Part shown: positions 22,985-34,014 of the stretch, one piece after another
Layout: every line of letters starts with the position of its first letter
Position numbering within the stretch: position 1 is the stretch's first letter
Assembly: GCA_021234155.1 (NCBI GenBank)
Contig: JAJEKV010000036.1
Location: 2,910,996-2,974,995, forward strand
Source: Isoetes taiwanensis
Lineage: Eukaryota; Streptophyta; Lycopodiopsida; Isoetales; Isoetaceae
Reading direction: 5' to 3'
DNA length: 64,000 bases
The notes under the pieces: generated by a model
Database searches by the model: none
What the model saw: only the letters and a program-made list of their open reading frames with translations
Told to the model about the DNA's origin: nothing
Made by a program: the position numbers and the translations under genes

Positions 22985-23830
22985 AGTGAACCAACTGGGT
23001 GTCATCCAGATGGTGCACAAGTATTAGAGGACTATACCAACAAATAACTAATAGGAAAATGACATGTTCTACTTACAAAATGGAGCTTGGTCGCCACCAA
23101 GATCTATGAATTTGTGCATGTAAGCCACAATGTACATGCAAGGGTTGCTGGTACTAGTTTCTCGCATTTTAGGACGTAACACAGAGCATCAAAGTTCTTC
23201 CTACCATGGCTTAAGCCGTTGGATCCAAAGCATCATGTTATTGATCACAAGCTTATGAAACCCTGCAAAATTACAATGTGAGAATAAATCAAGCATAAGA
23301 AATTGCAATATGAGAATAATCAAATCATAAAAACAAAACGTAAACTCATAGTTACTCGACCACTTTAGCATCGGGTACATAGCCTTTGACAGAGAGAGGA
23401 TCTCAGATAATTTGGGCTAGCTATAGATGGAAAAGTGCTTTTCAATCGACCAGCAAGCACAAGTATTGCCAATGCCACATTTGGGCCTTTAATGGAACAA
23501 ATATGTATTGGCATCTTGCAATCAAAATGCCATCCAGCCCTTCCTTTATGTTAGTGTTTTGTGCATCCGCCTCGCTTTGAGGGAATTCACAAAATTCTGG
23601 AAGGTGTCCAAATGAACCATAAAAACTTGTGTTTCCAATCGATGGAAGTCCGCTACAAAGGTACCGCGACACAAATCCGTAATACATATTAATACATAAG
23701 ATGAGTGACTTAGGGAATGAAATAACATAAATATGTTGAAATGCTAGCCTACCTCCCATAGACATCTACCATCTTAGAGGTCAAGTCCAGCTTCCAGCCA
23801 GTAAACTCGCCAACATCACTTTGAAAGATA
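22985..23830 (-). pseudogene. Ulp1/C48-type SUMO protease domain relic
   Basis: Reading leftward from 23,830: DVGEFTGWKLDLTSKMVDVY, a probable short intron (GTAGGC..TTTGTAG), a loop segment, then CQYIFVPLKAQMWHWQYLCL with the HW pair that carries the catalytic His of Ulp1 proteases. After another intron (donor near 23,360, acceptor near 23,264) comes SNPCMYIVAYMHKFIDLGGD, equivalent to the NDCG.Y...F catalytic-Cys block. An in-frame stop follows VD after the HW block, at a position where a W is plausible. The same Cys block (SCGLYVMGFMHKYVEAL) appears in the plus-strand relic at 53.0 kb. Family assignment rests on these blocks and their spacing. Confidence 0.55.
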
Positions 23831-24148
23831 GAGGGTGCAAAGCTTAGGAGGACAAGTCCCTATAAGGAGTGAATGGAACCAACCTTTTCGGCTTGGGTTC
23901 ACTAAACTGCATAAGGAAACAACAAAGATTAGCAAAAGAATATATCTATTGTAATCAATTGTATATTACTCACCTTTGTAAATTCATCACCCGCTTCAAA
24001 GATCTTCTCGTGGATCGCTGACCTTATTTGTTATCACATCAATATTTGCCTCAGTAGCTCCTCTTCCTCTTCCCGTTCACTGTATGATCAGATCGCCTTC
24101 CCTTCACGGCTACCGCGGATCGCGGTCCTATGTACAAAAAAAATGTGG

Positions 24149-24830
24149 TTAATTATCATAAACTGAGATGTTTAACAAAATTAGTTCATCTTGGACATAC
24201 CTCTTCTTGGTGGTGGTGGCACTTTTTTGCCCGGAGATTTTCTTTTTCGGAGGACATTTTTTGTTGCTAGAGATTTTGCCTGCTTTTTTTCCTCTTGGAG
24301 TGCCATCACCAAAGATTCTTTTGCCTCCTCTTTGGAGTGGACTCAACTACCAACTCAACTTCCTCTTCCCCGGTATCTCCCCGGGATAAAATTTGGATCA
24401 GATCCTTTGTAGCTTTTTCCGTAACAGTCCGAATCGCACCGCAGATGATGCCGGAGACGTAGTCGAATCTTTCTTAGGAGCTTCTCCAATTACTAATTTA
24501 GCACTTGGTGATGAAAGAGTTTCGTTGCGCCAGCCATTGAAGGCTCTCAGACCGCGAATCGCTTTTAGCTTTTTCAAGTGCCATCCTCTCAATTTCCTCA
24601 ACTTCACTTTGCCATGTTCGAGGAGGCACTGCGTGATGGTTCTATTATCGCAATCAGAAATGTCATTGGTGATCCGAGCTGGAAGGTTGAGGGTCTACGA
24701 TTCGGGTCCGCTTATTATGCTCAAGAAAATCAGAAAGAGAGTCGATGCAGATGGCTCAAGAACATTAGCCATTACACCGCTCGATAGGAACAAATTTCAT
24801 CCGCAAAACAAACAAATGATCTAAATTTCA
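24149..24830 (-). pseudogene. Basic linker exon of the RING/Ulp1 family
   Basis: The minus strand holds a Lys/Arg-rich, NLS-like region: GDTGEEEVELVVESTPKRRQ, then LATKNVLRKRKSPGKKVPPP, bounded at its 3' side by a plausible donor (AGAG/GTATGT near 24,200). Further upstream (24,607-24,398) another charged stretch is open (LSSPSAKLVIGEAPKKDSTT). No domain is visible; position suggests a linker between the RING and protease parts. Confidence 0.35.
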
Positions 24831-24884
24831 ATAGACATAAAAGAACATGAAAACAGAACTAATGAGAAATATCTGGTACATTCT

Positions 24885-25295
24885 GCCAAGCATGTACATT
24901 TCATGTACATAAAATGTTAAATGTACGTGAACTACATTTAACTATAGCCAAATGTACATGTACATGTTCCTCAATGTACATAGAGGTACCTCAATGCACC
25001 CAGATGTACCCAGATGTACCCAGGTATCCAGTTAGGGAATGTAGATCTATGCCCAAAAAAAAGCACACATATATGTAAAAAATGCACATACTTATGAATC
25101 CATCTACAGATGCACTCTAAAGATAAATGCATGTACATCTATTTGCAGATGTAGACTCCATTAGAGACATGTACAACTGATACAACTGCAGTCCAAGCTC
25201 AAAAAGAAAAACATCAATAAACAAGCAAATATATGCCTATGTACCTCTGCTTACAGATGTATACAGCAATGCACTGAAAGCCATACATGTAGAAC
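24885..25295. repeat. TGTACA-rich intronic repeat
   Basis: Repeated ATGTACAT and CAGATGTACCCAG units, with spacing and composition like the cluster at 15.84-16.15 kb. It lies between exons of the minus-strand relic and probably represents intron sequence. Confidence 0.55.
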
Positions 25296-25329
25296 TATGC
25301 AGATTACAATAACAAATATGAATTAAGAG

Positions 25330-26620
25330 AAATATAAGTTTAAATTAGTTGAGAGCAATGCATACCTTTCACAAACAGTGGAAACCAAGTCAATTCAATG
25401 CCCTCATCCCAGATGCAACTTTTATGCAATTTGGCTTTCATGGACTGAGATAACACAAGCGTAAGAGGCAATAAGCATCTTTGCATGGAGCTAGCAAAGA
25501 ACAAACCAATTGCCAAAGTCTTGGCCACAACAGTACATGAACTGAATGTGATGAATCTGCGCTATAGAAGTAGCTCCTACAGTGGTAGGGCCTCGGGTGC
25601 GTAAACAATAGGTCCTCCTCTCCCCATGAAATCCAAAATCTGCGGAATGCCTTTGCTGAACCAATTCAATGCAATTAAGTTTTTCCTTTGCTTGTTCAAT
25701 TGAGATTTCATGCCTTTCAATTTCTTTTTAGTTGCTTCCCCGCAAAACCAATTTCTAGCTTAGAAGAGTGTCGCTCTTTATCATGTCTACTCATAACCAA
25801 GTCTTCCAACTTGTACCTCAACACCAAGATAACTTGATTTCCAGCAGATCCCGGGACAATTTGTCAAATTCCGCTTTGTCTCATCTATTTTCTGGCAGAT
25901 TCGCCGCAGATCTTCTGATAGCATATCCTTTCTACCCTCAATCCGGCTGATGACCTTCAATGCATCCCTCCTTTTTCTTCCAAAGGTTTCTACTTCATTC
26001 AATAGGTTAGTTTTTTCCTCCAACCCATGCTTAAGTAACTGCTTTATTGTGTCAACATCCGATCTAGAATAACCTGTGGCTCTAATATTCCGGCGCAATA
26101 CGATGTCCCGTTTGATAGTTGAGGATTTACCTGCTGTAGGGTCCTCAGAACGCCCGAAATGAGGGTTTTGGCAAGATCTTTGGCAGTCCTAGCCACATCC
26201 ATCCAATCAACAAGCCGCCCCTTCAAGTGAAGAGCAAATGCTCGCAAAATAGGTAGAAATATAATGGTTTGTAACCTCGCTTTGCCATAAACCAATTCAT
26301 AATATTTGAAAAATCATCTTTCCATGCTCGATTCTCCCTTCCTTGAATCCTCATCTGCTTTTTGAGCTTCACCCCATACCTCGCTCATAACCATCTCTAG
26401 GTTGGGTATGTGGGCCCTCGTGATGTTTATCACGGAGGTCTTTGGCTTGATCACTTCGTAACCCAAACGTAAACTCCTTGGAGGTAAAATTCCACACGCC
26501 GAAGCACTGGCTTCTTGCTTGGGCTGTGGGTGATGAGCAAGCACTCATCCGGGGGGCTTTTGGGGCCATAGCTAGATGAAGAATTCGCGGATCGAATTCA
26601 AGCAGAGAAGGCAAAGGGCG
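25330..26620 (-). pseudogene. N-terminal domain, coiled coil and RING relic
   Basis: From 26,620 leftward: SLRLGYEVIKPKTSVINITR, then an in-frame TGA where the frame suggests ER(W)FFKYYELVYGKA, then LRAFALHLKGRLVDWMDVAR. The same domain at 49.6 kb reads FARAYALHYKGVSIDWDEVK, with FFSRYEHVFCRRD before it. After a frameshift near 26,150 comes a coiled coil (VDTIKQLLKHGLEEKTNLLN, RRDALKVISRIEGRKDMLSE, ending near 25,790). Between 25,650 and 25,350 a degraded Cys/His-rich segment with GGPIVYAPEALPL may be the RING equivalent of the one at 50.35 kb. A 20-bp terminal-repeat motif lies 185 bp upstream, at 26,804-26,824. Several disabling changes; pseudogene. Confidence 0.5.
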
Positions 26621-26803
26621 GATAGTGAACGAGAGGCAAACCAAGAAAGAATTTGGGAAAGAATTTCAAAATCCGATAATTGCGGGTTCAGAGTAGTGGA
26701 TAGCCATTAATCATGGCAGTTACTAGCGGGTCATGATGACAGTTATTCCAAAAATGTGCATTCGGTACATATGTATATGTACAAAAAGGGCTACATTTAT
26801 AGA

Positions 26804-26824
26804 CACCCTTTCATGCTTTTACCC
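26804..26824 (-). repeat. Terminal-repeat motif of a DNA transposon family
   Basis: On the minus strand the sequence contains GGTAAAAGCATGAAAGGGTG. The same motif opens the interval at 48,999 and both ends of the MITE at 55,611-55,871. The flanking CTATAAATGTA-type sequence just inside is shared with the right end of that MITE. It lies at the 5' side of the minus-strand RING/Ulp1 relic, as the 48,999 copy lies 5' of its plus-strand relative. Confidence 0.6.
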
Positions 26825-27285
26825 AGTAGATTCTCAAACCTCGAAAAAGTGGGAAAAGTTTTTCTCATTTTTTTGAAGAACTGTGTCATCAATATATTAA
26901 AAGAATGGTAATGTTACAAAGCAAGTGAGGAGGAAAGAGAACTGCCCCAAAGAGACAGTGATACCTCGACATTCCACAACAAACTCACAGAAAAACTGCA
27001 ACTTTACTGCTGTACAAACTGACCATCACCATCTACAACACCCAAGAAGTCCCGCCAAATGGCAAACTTCCGCTCTACTACTCCCGGGAACACCAGAAAG
27101 CTTTGAAATAGCTTGTACCTGAGTCGAGGAATCAGAGAGGCTGCAGGCTGCTGAATCCCCTGAAAGATCCACAACTGCCGCCGCTTCCAAATCAGCCACA
27201 CCAACCAAGCTAGTAACAGTTAGAGGAATTGAAGAACCAAGAAAACAAAAAAGTTGAAAGAAAAATTTTGACCTAAAGTAGCAAA
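26825..27285. other. Spacer, no gene recognised
   Basis: Non-coding between the terminal-repeat motif and the next promoter block. The short open frames show no family resemblance. Confidence 0.3.
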
Positions 27286-27352
27286 GGTCTCACGGTATGC
27301 GCCCAGGCCAAAAATCAAATTCTGGTTTTGCCTCCCAGCGCACACCGTGAGA
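27286..27352 (+). promoter_or_regulatory. Upstream palindrome of retroelement promoter
   Basis: Arms GGTCTCACGGTATGCGCCCA (27,286) and CCCAGCGCACACCGTGAGAC (27,333) are inverted copies around a 25-bp centre. The same arm pattern (CTCACAC..TGCGCCAGG versus CTGGGCGCACTCTGTGAG) recurs five times at 57.5-59.8 kb, each time upstream of a TATA box and a gag-type ORF. Confidence 0.5.
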
Positions 27353-27493
27353 CATGGGCCATATCACCTTGAAACATGATGAATTTTAACGAGCTAACAT
27401 GCTAGATAGAGTTTTAAGGTAAGAATTAGTTAGATTAGTTAGATTAGTTAGAATTCTAAGAGTAACTTAGAATTTACCTAAAATTGCCCAAAC

Positions 27494-27501
27494 TATAAAT
27501 A
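27494..27501 (+). promoter_or_regulatory. TATA box
   Basis: TATAAATA in the context CAAACTATAAATAGACC, 102 bp before the ATG at 27,596 and followed by a pyrimidine-rich CCTCCCCCCCTC. Matching boxes precede the related ORFs at 57.2 and 59.3 kb at similar distances. Confidence 0.55.
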
Positions 27502-27595
27502 GACCTAGACCCTCCCCCCCTCATTTGTAGACTTCCTGTTTAGAAATTTGCTCTGCATTTCGAGGCAATTTTAGGGCGCCCGACCTCCGATCGAC

Positions 27596-27866
27596 ATGGC
27601 GCGCACCAAACAGACCGCTCGACTTCCTCGATAAGGCGAAACAGCCAGAGGCCAAGGAGGCCGAAGAAAACAAGAAGCGGAAGGGCAAAGGCGTGGAGGA
27701 ACCCAAGCGAAAGACGAAGAAGACCTCGAACGTCAAGGTAGTCATCAAGGAATGGCCAGCCGACCAGCTAGCCTCCTCCGATGATTCAGACGATAAGGAC
27801 TTCAACCCAAACCTGGAGGTAGGGAGTTCCTCCAAGCCGACAGAAGGGGACTGGGTTGATGCATGA
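27596..27866 (+). pseudogene. Gag-like ORF starting with an H3-tail mimic
   Basis: The first codons read MARTKQTAR, identical to the histone H3 N-terminus including Lys4 and Arg8. The frame stops at TAA (27,632), but shifting one base at about 27,625 gives an uninterrupted 79-codon frame. It runs through a basic region (ENKKRKGKGVEEPKRKTKKT) and an acidic one (DQLASSDDSDDKDFNPN) to TGA at 27,864. The basic-then-acidic order resembles the N-terminal gag regions at 59.1-58.6 and 56.8 kb, so I take this as the truncated 5' part of the same retroelement family, not a histone gene: no histone fold follows. A pseudogene of a true H3 is unlikely because sequence diverges after residue 9. The second copy at 59.29 kb supports a conserved role. 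Confidence 0.6.
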
Positions 27867-28463
27867 TAAGGTGGCACAAAAATGTGCATTTTGAAACCAC
27901 AAAATGAAGTTGAAAATTGTAGTAAATATGCCCTCAAAATTTGAAATACGAGCTATTAATGCTTTGAAAGAAATTCCATTTTTGGATACCTCCAAAAATG
28001 GATTCTTTACGGAAAATTGTGGGAAAAAGTGGGAAGAGACGATTTTTTTGAATTTTTTTCAAAATTCCCACTTTCGTTTCGATGCAAATTCACCTCCGGA
28101 GAAGCTCTTCCATGTTCATTCAATCAGGGACGGAACAGGGATGGAAGGCAAGTTCACATCTCCAAATTATGTTATGTAAAAGCTTTCTGACATTCTCTCG
28201 CCACGTAAAGTATCTCGCTGTTTGTTAAGAATAATGTGAGAGAGGCTAATTCAAGGAAGGCAAAGAAGTCGCTCATGCCCTAGCCAGTTTAGTTTTTTCT
28301 AGATCATGAAAGGAATCGAGACTTATTATTGTAGGTCAACGATTTGTAGACCAAAGAAGTGAATGGTGGAGAAAATAATCATGGGTGGTAGTGAAAAGAC
28401 AGCCTTCAAAGGAACTAAGCTCGATGGATTGTCATATACGATCTATATAAGGGGAAAAGGAGT
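27867..28463. other. Spacer, no supported gene
   Basis: A 91-codon frame spans 27,904-28,179 but matches no family. Nothing else is recognised before the first likely exon of the plus-strand gene at 28,464. Confidence 0.3.
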
Positions 28464-31400
28464 TTGATAAAACGTAATGAAATAAACCGATTTTGGGGAG
28501 ACAAGGTTAAGTCTTGTTACAAATTGAGGAACCTCCAATTATCAAAGAGGAATGAGTTCATGAATCTTTATAGGAAAGTGTATGTTGATAGACAACATGC
28601 TCGTGGAGGTCTAATTCCACAAACCTTTTGTTGCTGTTTATTTTCTTCAAGAGATGAAGGGGAAACAAATAAATTGGTTATCTTTTCAAGCACATGCTGC
28701 TGAAAATTCAAGGTCACAAAAGTTAGAGAGTAAGGAGGACAGTTTTTTCCGAGAATAGGTTACAAGAGAAGAATCATGCGAGCACTCAATTATCAAGTGG
28801 GACCACGACTTAATGTCACTTCTAAATGTAAAAAAAAAAGTCCGCAACAAAAAGTGGTAATCCTTTCTTCACATCTTTTACCTTGAGTTTGTTTAAGATC
28901 ATACAACCACTAATTATCTTACACTTGCAGCAATTCATAGCCAAATTGGAATTGACGTGGTTTCAAGTAAGTGTTTCTCTATTTTTTCACAATGAATTAC
29001 TTAGTGTATAATTTGGATTCAATTTTAAAATTGATCAAGCATGCTGCTTGTTATTGTTGCCTGAGGTATTCACCATTTTTAGATAGCAAATAGGTCTTAG
29101 ATTATTTTGTATGCTCCATGCTGTTTGTGATTTGTATTGTCATGAGAATAGTGAGATTACAAACCCACATAAATTGCTTCTGGTTTGTAGCTTGTTCGGG
29201 TTTGTGTATGGTTTGGTGTGGTGATTGCATGAAATGTTTGCTAGTTTTTAGCTCTAAACTATGGTTTGATATGGTGATTCCAAGTTCAATGTTCTTTTCA
29301 TGCTACTGATTTTATGTATGGTTCATGGTTTGTAGCCTAAATTATGGTTTGTGGCTCGATTGTGTGTATAGTTGAGTTGTACTTTGTCTTACATTATGTA
29401 GCTTGAAAGTTTATATAGTGTAGTTTATAGTTTGTAGTTAAAGATGTCTAGCAGATAGTTAGATAGTTGCTATAGTTTGTAGCCTGAGATATGATTTGTT
29501 TCATAGTATCTTGCTATAGTTTGTAGCCTGAGATATGCTGTTTTATAGTTTGTAGCCTGAGATATGCTTTGTTTCATAGTATGTTGCTATAGTTTGTAGC
29601 CTGAGATATGTTGTTTCATAGTTTGTAGCCTGAGATATGCTTTGTCTCATGTATGTACTGTGGATTGTAGTTACCCGTTTTCCTTACATTTAGTATGGTC
29701 ATGAATTAGTATCATTTGTATCCAAGTATGCTGATAAATGTGTGTTGCATGTGATAGGTACACACAGGATTATGCATGAATGGATGGAATCAACAGAGAT
29801 TGAGTTGAAAAAAATAGAATCAAGGATCAGTTTATCCAGTGACAGATGCAGAGAACTAAATAATGCATGCAAGTCAATGAGAGAGAAAAAAGAAGCTTTT
29901 GAGGAAGAGAGGGAGAAATAGTTTGCTTTGATGAAGGATATGACAAAAGAAGCTAGTGCTGGAGTTATGGCAGTTATAAATTTGAGGGAACAAGAGATGG
30001 CCTGCTTAATTCCAGATTTGTTATGTTCAAATGATGAGCTTCTAGGTTTAGAGAATTCAAGAAAGACTGATCTTGAGGAATCGGTCCGCTTTGCAACCCC
30101 GCTTTGAAAAGGTTGCAATCAGGTTGCCAAACATCAAGAGGGGGATATCATTAGATCCCCAATTGCCAAACTTACCTTCAAAATCATGCATTGAGGCTAA
30201 TCCGCACATTTGCCCATTTTGTGGAAGAGTTTTGTTGTTTGATGGCAAACCCTTACCAATATCGCTAGCATGAGTGCAATCACAAATATCACTTACAATG
30301 TTTGGTTTTTTTGATAAGGTATGGTGACCTTTGAACTTGACATGATTGTTTCTATCATTACTAACGCTATCTATAAGTTTTAGTTATGATAATATATGCC
30401 GCCAAGTTGATTGCGCCATGCAATGTCTCAAAACCCGGGTTAGAGCACTTGGTGTTGATAGATCTACCTCACATGTGCAGCCGGATGTTCTCCGCAGATG
30501 ATAACCGACATTATTTACAACAAAAGCACTTGATAACTTTATGTACTAATCCATTGCTTAATGTGTTAGATGATGTTTCAAAGAGCCTATGTTCTCACCG
30601 TGATCAAATGGACATGTAAGCAAATTAAACATTGCAGAAGCATCTCCACATTATGAAGAAGAAAAGGTTAATGGGAAAGGTAATGAAGAAAATGTAGAAG
30701 AGGAGGTAAAAATTCTCTCAGTGGAAACAAAAGGTAATTTTTTTGAAGGCATGCATACACTTGTTTGGTTTTAGCAAGTAAGATTTAGAGATGACTGTAA
30801 CAGCCAAGATTCATGGCCCTAATCATGTTCAAGAGCTGCAACCTACTGGGAAAGAAATCGAAACAGATCTATATGCCTCAAATAAGTGTTATGTATCTTT
30901 ATGTACAAGCAATTTTTATAGTACAGAAAATGGTAGACGGTAAACTGTACTATGGTGTTCCAACAGGTCCGTTTATTACTCCATTGACTGGATATATAAG
31001 CAAATCAACCAATGCAGAGGTTTTGCCCCACAACGAGAAAGGTATTTCGAGTCCAATGCTAGAGTCCACACTTTATATTTGCATCTATTTACACAAGTTT
31101 TTTGAGTTGTAGTAGAGAGCTTTCCCATATCGAAGAAGCCACCATTGAGATCGGAATTGTCAATAGGTAAGTTCTAATAATATGGTTTTAATAACTTGAT
31201 TCTGAAATTTCATCATGATCTAATCAAACATCCTGCTGTGCATTAATAGAGAGGACTACTTTTGATGATCAAAGAGTGCAGAAGCGTTTGGAAATGAGAA
31301 GTTCATCAATGTGTGATGGTGTAATGCTCAATGGTATGCTAATCTAGCTAAATCACTGTTAAATTTCATTGATTTTGGAACATATGCTTAATTGAGTGCA

Positions 31401-32337
31401 ATCAAGTTAGAAATTTAACCATTGAGCTCCCTAATGGTTTTGATATTTTGTGGAGTTTGTGCAGCCTCAAATAGAATTGAAGATGCAACTCCAAAGAAGA
31501 CCAAGATTGCAAACAATATGTCATTTGAAAGGCAAGGTATGCTATGATTTATTAGGGAAATGCATTTGAAGCTTGTATTTTCTTATGTGTTTTTCTATGC
31601 TTGCATCAAACAGGAAGTCATAGGCTGGGAAGTGTAGATGCTGAAACAGATTCTGTATCATCTCCTCCACCTCCTTTAAAGAAAATTAGGTTGTCGAGAA
31701 AGCTAATTATATTTGATTTCAATGGAGTGCTTGGTAAAATGTATGAGACAAAGGGAGGGATCCCAACTTGCATTCCCGAACAAGGAACAAGTGCCTCAAA
31801 GATCTATCAAAGAGCAAGCTCAAGTATTTTAAGGCCGATGCAATAGAGTTTTTGAGCTGGTGCAGTGAACACTTTGACATTGCCATGTGGTCTGATTTGG
31901 ATGTTGCAAGTTTGAAGTCAATCACCAGTAAGGTATTTCCTGCAAAATTGAAGAAGAAGTTGGTGTTTGAATGGGGTGTTGATAAGTGCATGAAGGTAGG
32001 TTTCAAGTATCAGAAAGTCAACATAAGCTTGAAACTATTTCAGAAAGTATACAAGGACAAAGAGCTTGGAGGATATTATAACACATCGAATACCTTGATG
32101 ATTGATAATCACCAATATAAAGGGTATAAGAATAGCCCTCATACTATGATCACACCAATCTCTTTCCATCCAGAACGCAGGGATAGGTCATTTCTATTGA
32201 ACCAACTGAAGCCATGGTTGGAGGGCTTGAGAGACTCAAATCACATTGTAGACTATGTTCGAGATCATCCTATTACTAATTGGTTGGATGATATTTCTGA
32301 TTCAATAATTGAATTGTTGACAAAAAGAATGGTTTAA
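28464..32337 (+). pseudogene. Multi-exon gene: coiled coil, RING-like, FCP1-like phosphatase
   Basis: Several exons have clean GT-AG borders: 28,931-28,966; from about 29,768 (coiled coil, RIMHEWMESTEIELKKIESR); a Cys-rich part (NPHICPFCGRVLLFDG at 30,200, then CNVSKPGLEHLVLIDLPHMC to 30,615); an acidic exon 30,634-30,735; 31,250-31,333; 31,465-31,536; and the last from 31,614 to the stop at 32,335. The last exon carries an FCP1/NIF-type HAD domain: LIIFDFNGVLG, then FLSWCSEHFDIAMWSDLDVA, NTLMIDNHQYKGYKN, LNQLKPWLEGLRDSN and YVRDHPITNW. DxDx(T/V) is DFNGV here, so the second Asp is Asn. One indel at about 31,757 and an in-frame TAG near 29,920 argue for a recent pseudogene or alternative splicing. 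The 5' end is uncertain. No Ulp1 blocks were found, unlike the relatives at 23 and 53 kb. Confidence 0.55.
29455..29665 (+). repeat. Intronic tandem repeat
   Basis: At least five copies of a core TAGTTTGTAGCCTGAGATAT, with longer units including TTTCATAGTATGTTGCTA, lie in the intron between 28,966 and 29,768. No coding role. Confidence 0.75.
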
Positions 32338-33899
32338 AATATCATTGTGTTTTGATTCTTGTATTTGATATCTGGTATTCTTATTTGATATCAGGTATGT
32401 AATCTCTGAAATATGACAAGGATTTAGGTTTGTGGAGGTTATTTCATTTGGATAGATACTAGCATTCATGCTTAGCATTTGCAGTTCAGATTTCGGATGG
32501 AGAAAATTTTGCTGGTTGCAATTGAATTCTGAAGTGGATGTCCCACTTCATGTCATCATGTTTACATGCATGGCTTATATATATTTGCATTGTCGCTAAG
32601 ATTTGCATGGTTTAAGATTTGTATGGTTTAAGATTTGCATGGTTTAAGATTTATACATGGTTTAAGATTTGTATGGTTTAAGATTTGCATGGCTTATATA
32701 TATTTGCATGGTTTAAGATTTGTCCACTTGCTGCATGTAGATGTTTGGTCTACTAAGAGAAAGAAAGAATAAAATACATGTTTTTTCTGCATGAGCATGA
32801 GACCACAACACAGTTGCCACAAGACACGCAGTATGGAAGACACGTTGAATCAGAGCTTTCTTTTATATCAGAACTTTTATGGAACTTATACAAAACATTT
32901 AAGAAAACACTTAAGAAAACAGTTATATTAATACGTGTAATGCCATGCAAAATAAAATTAGACATGCAAAATAAAATTAGACAGTTTAGATTTACAGTTT
33001 AGGCAGATTAGATTGGAGCACACTTGAACTGCAACTGCATGATGATAAGTGCTTTGACATAAGAGAAAATATGAAAGATCTAGAAGTTAAACAGGTTCGT
33101 TTAAACAGTTAAACATGTTAAAGAAGAAACTAATGATCACCAAGGAATGCTTTGAATCTGTAGTGATGTAATTAGCAGTTGCATATGTATGTATTTTTAT
33201 GGGTCTTTTCTACTTTGTAACAATCAGCTTGTAGTTCATGTACTTACAAATGTTCATTGGAAGTCTAGTTCAACTTGAAAAACATTCTGTCTTTTCTTAT
33301 CTCTTCATCATGCAACAAGCAACAGCCTAGTAGATTGTTTTGGCAAATCCTGTTGCTCATAAAATGCAGGTGGAATATACACCATGTTCTGCATTTGCAA
33401 TCCATTCCTTCAAGATCCTTGACATTTCTATAATGCAAGAAGATAATTAGATTAAAAACATAACTAATTTAATGAAACTCAGATTGAATTAGATTACAAA
33501 CATAACCAGTGTTCGGAATATACAAAGAACACATATATAGAACCATAGGGGGAGGAGACGCATGTCAGGGAAGGAACATCTCCGACTCGAAGGCCTATAT
33601 CAGCATTAGGGGCAAGATCAAGGAGGAGAATATTCCGCTCGAACCCAGAAACACCTAGAAACCAAAGGAAGGTCGACTTTACTACGTCAGCCAAGGAGTG
33701 CGAGACTTGAATGGATAGGACCCAAAGGACGGAGGAGACGACCTAGCCAGCAGGTACAAATCACGCAAAGGCGACCAGAAGGAGCTATGGTAGGTGCAAT
33801 GGAGATGACCACACTTCCAGGCACAGGAGAGGCACCTCGGAATGAAGCAAAGCCCAAGCAACAGGAGTCGCACTTAGAAATTCAACCTGCGGAGGAATG
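32338..33899. other. 3' flank and spacer with GGTTTAAGATTT repeats
   Basis: Contains the tandem repeat at 32,580-32,725 (seven or so copies of GGTTTAAGATTTGYAT-type units) and AT-rich sequence. From about 33,530 the composition becomes GA-rich with no recognisable protein; this may already be LINE 5' UTR or an older element. Confidence 0.4.
32580..32725 (+). repeat. Tandem repeat, ~16-19 bp unit
   Basis: Units of GGTTTAAGATTTGTAT and GGTTTAAGATTTGCAT alternate with TTATATATATTTGCAT. It lies about 250 bp past the stop of the FCP1-like gene. Confidence 0.8.
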
Positions 33900-34014
33900 A
33901 CAATGCCTGCCTACCGACCACGATCTCAGAGCTTCAAAGACGTTCAAGAATGGATTGGGAGCTAGCCTTGTAGGGGCTAGCATTTCTCTGTGTCTAGCAT
34001 GCAAAGATCTACCT

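Noticed and set aside
27596-27634. Histone H3 gene or pseudogene
   Set aside because: Identity stops after residue 9; no histone-fold codons follow, and the promoter and downstream gag-like sequence match a retroelement family.
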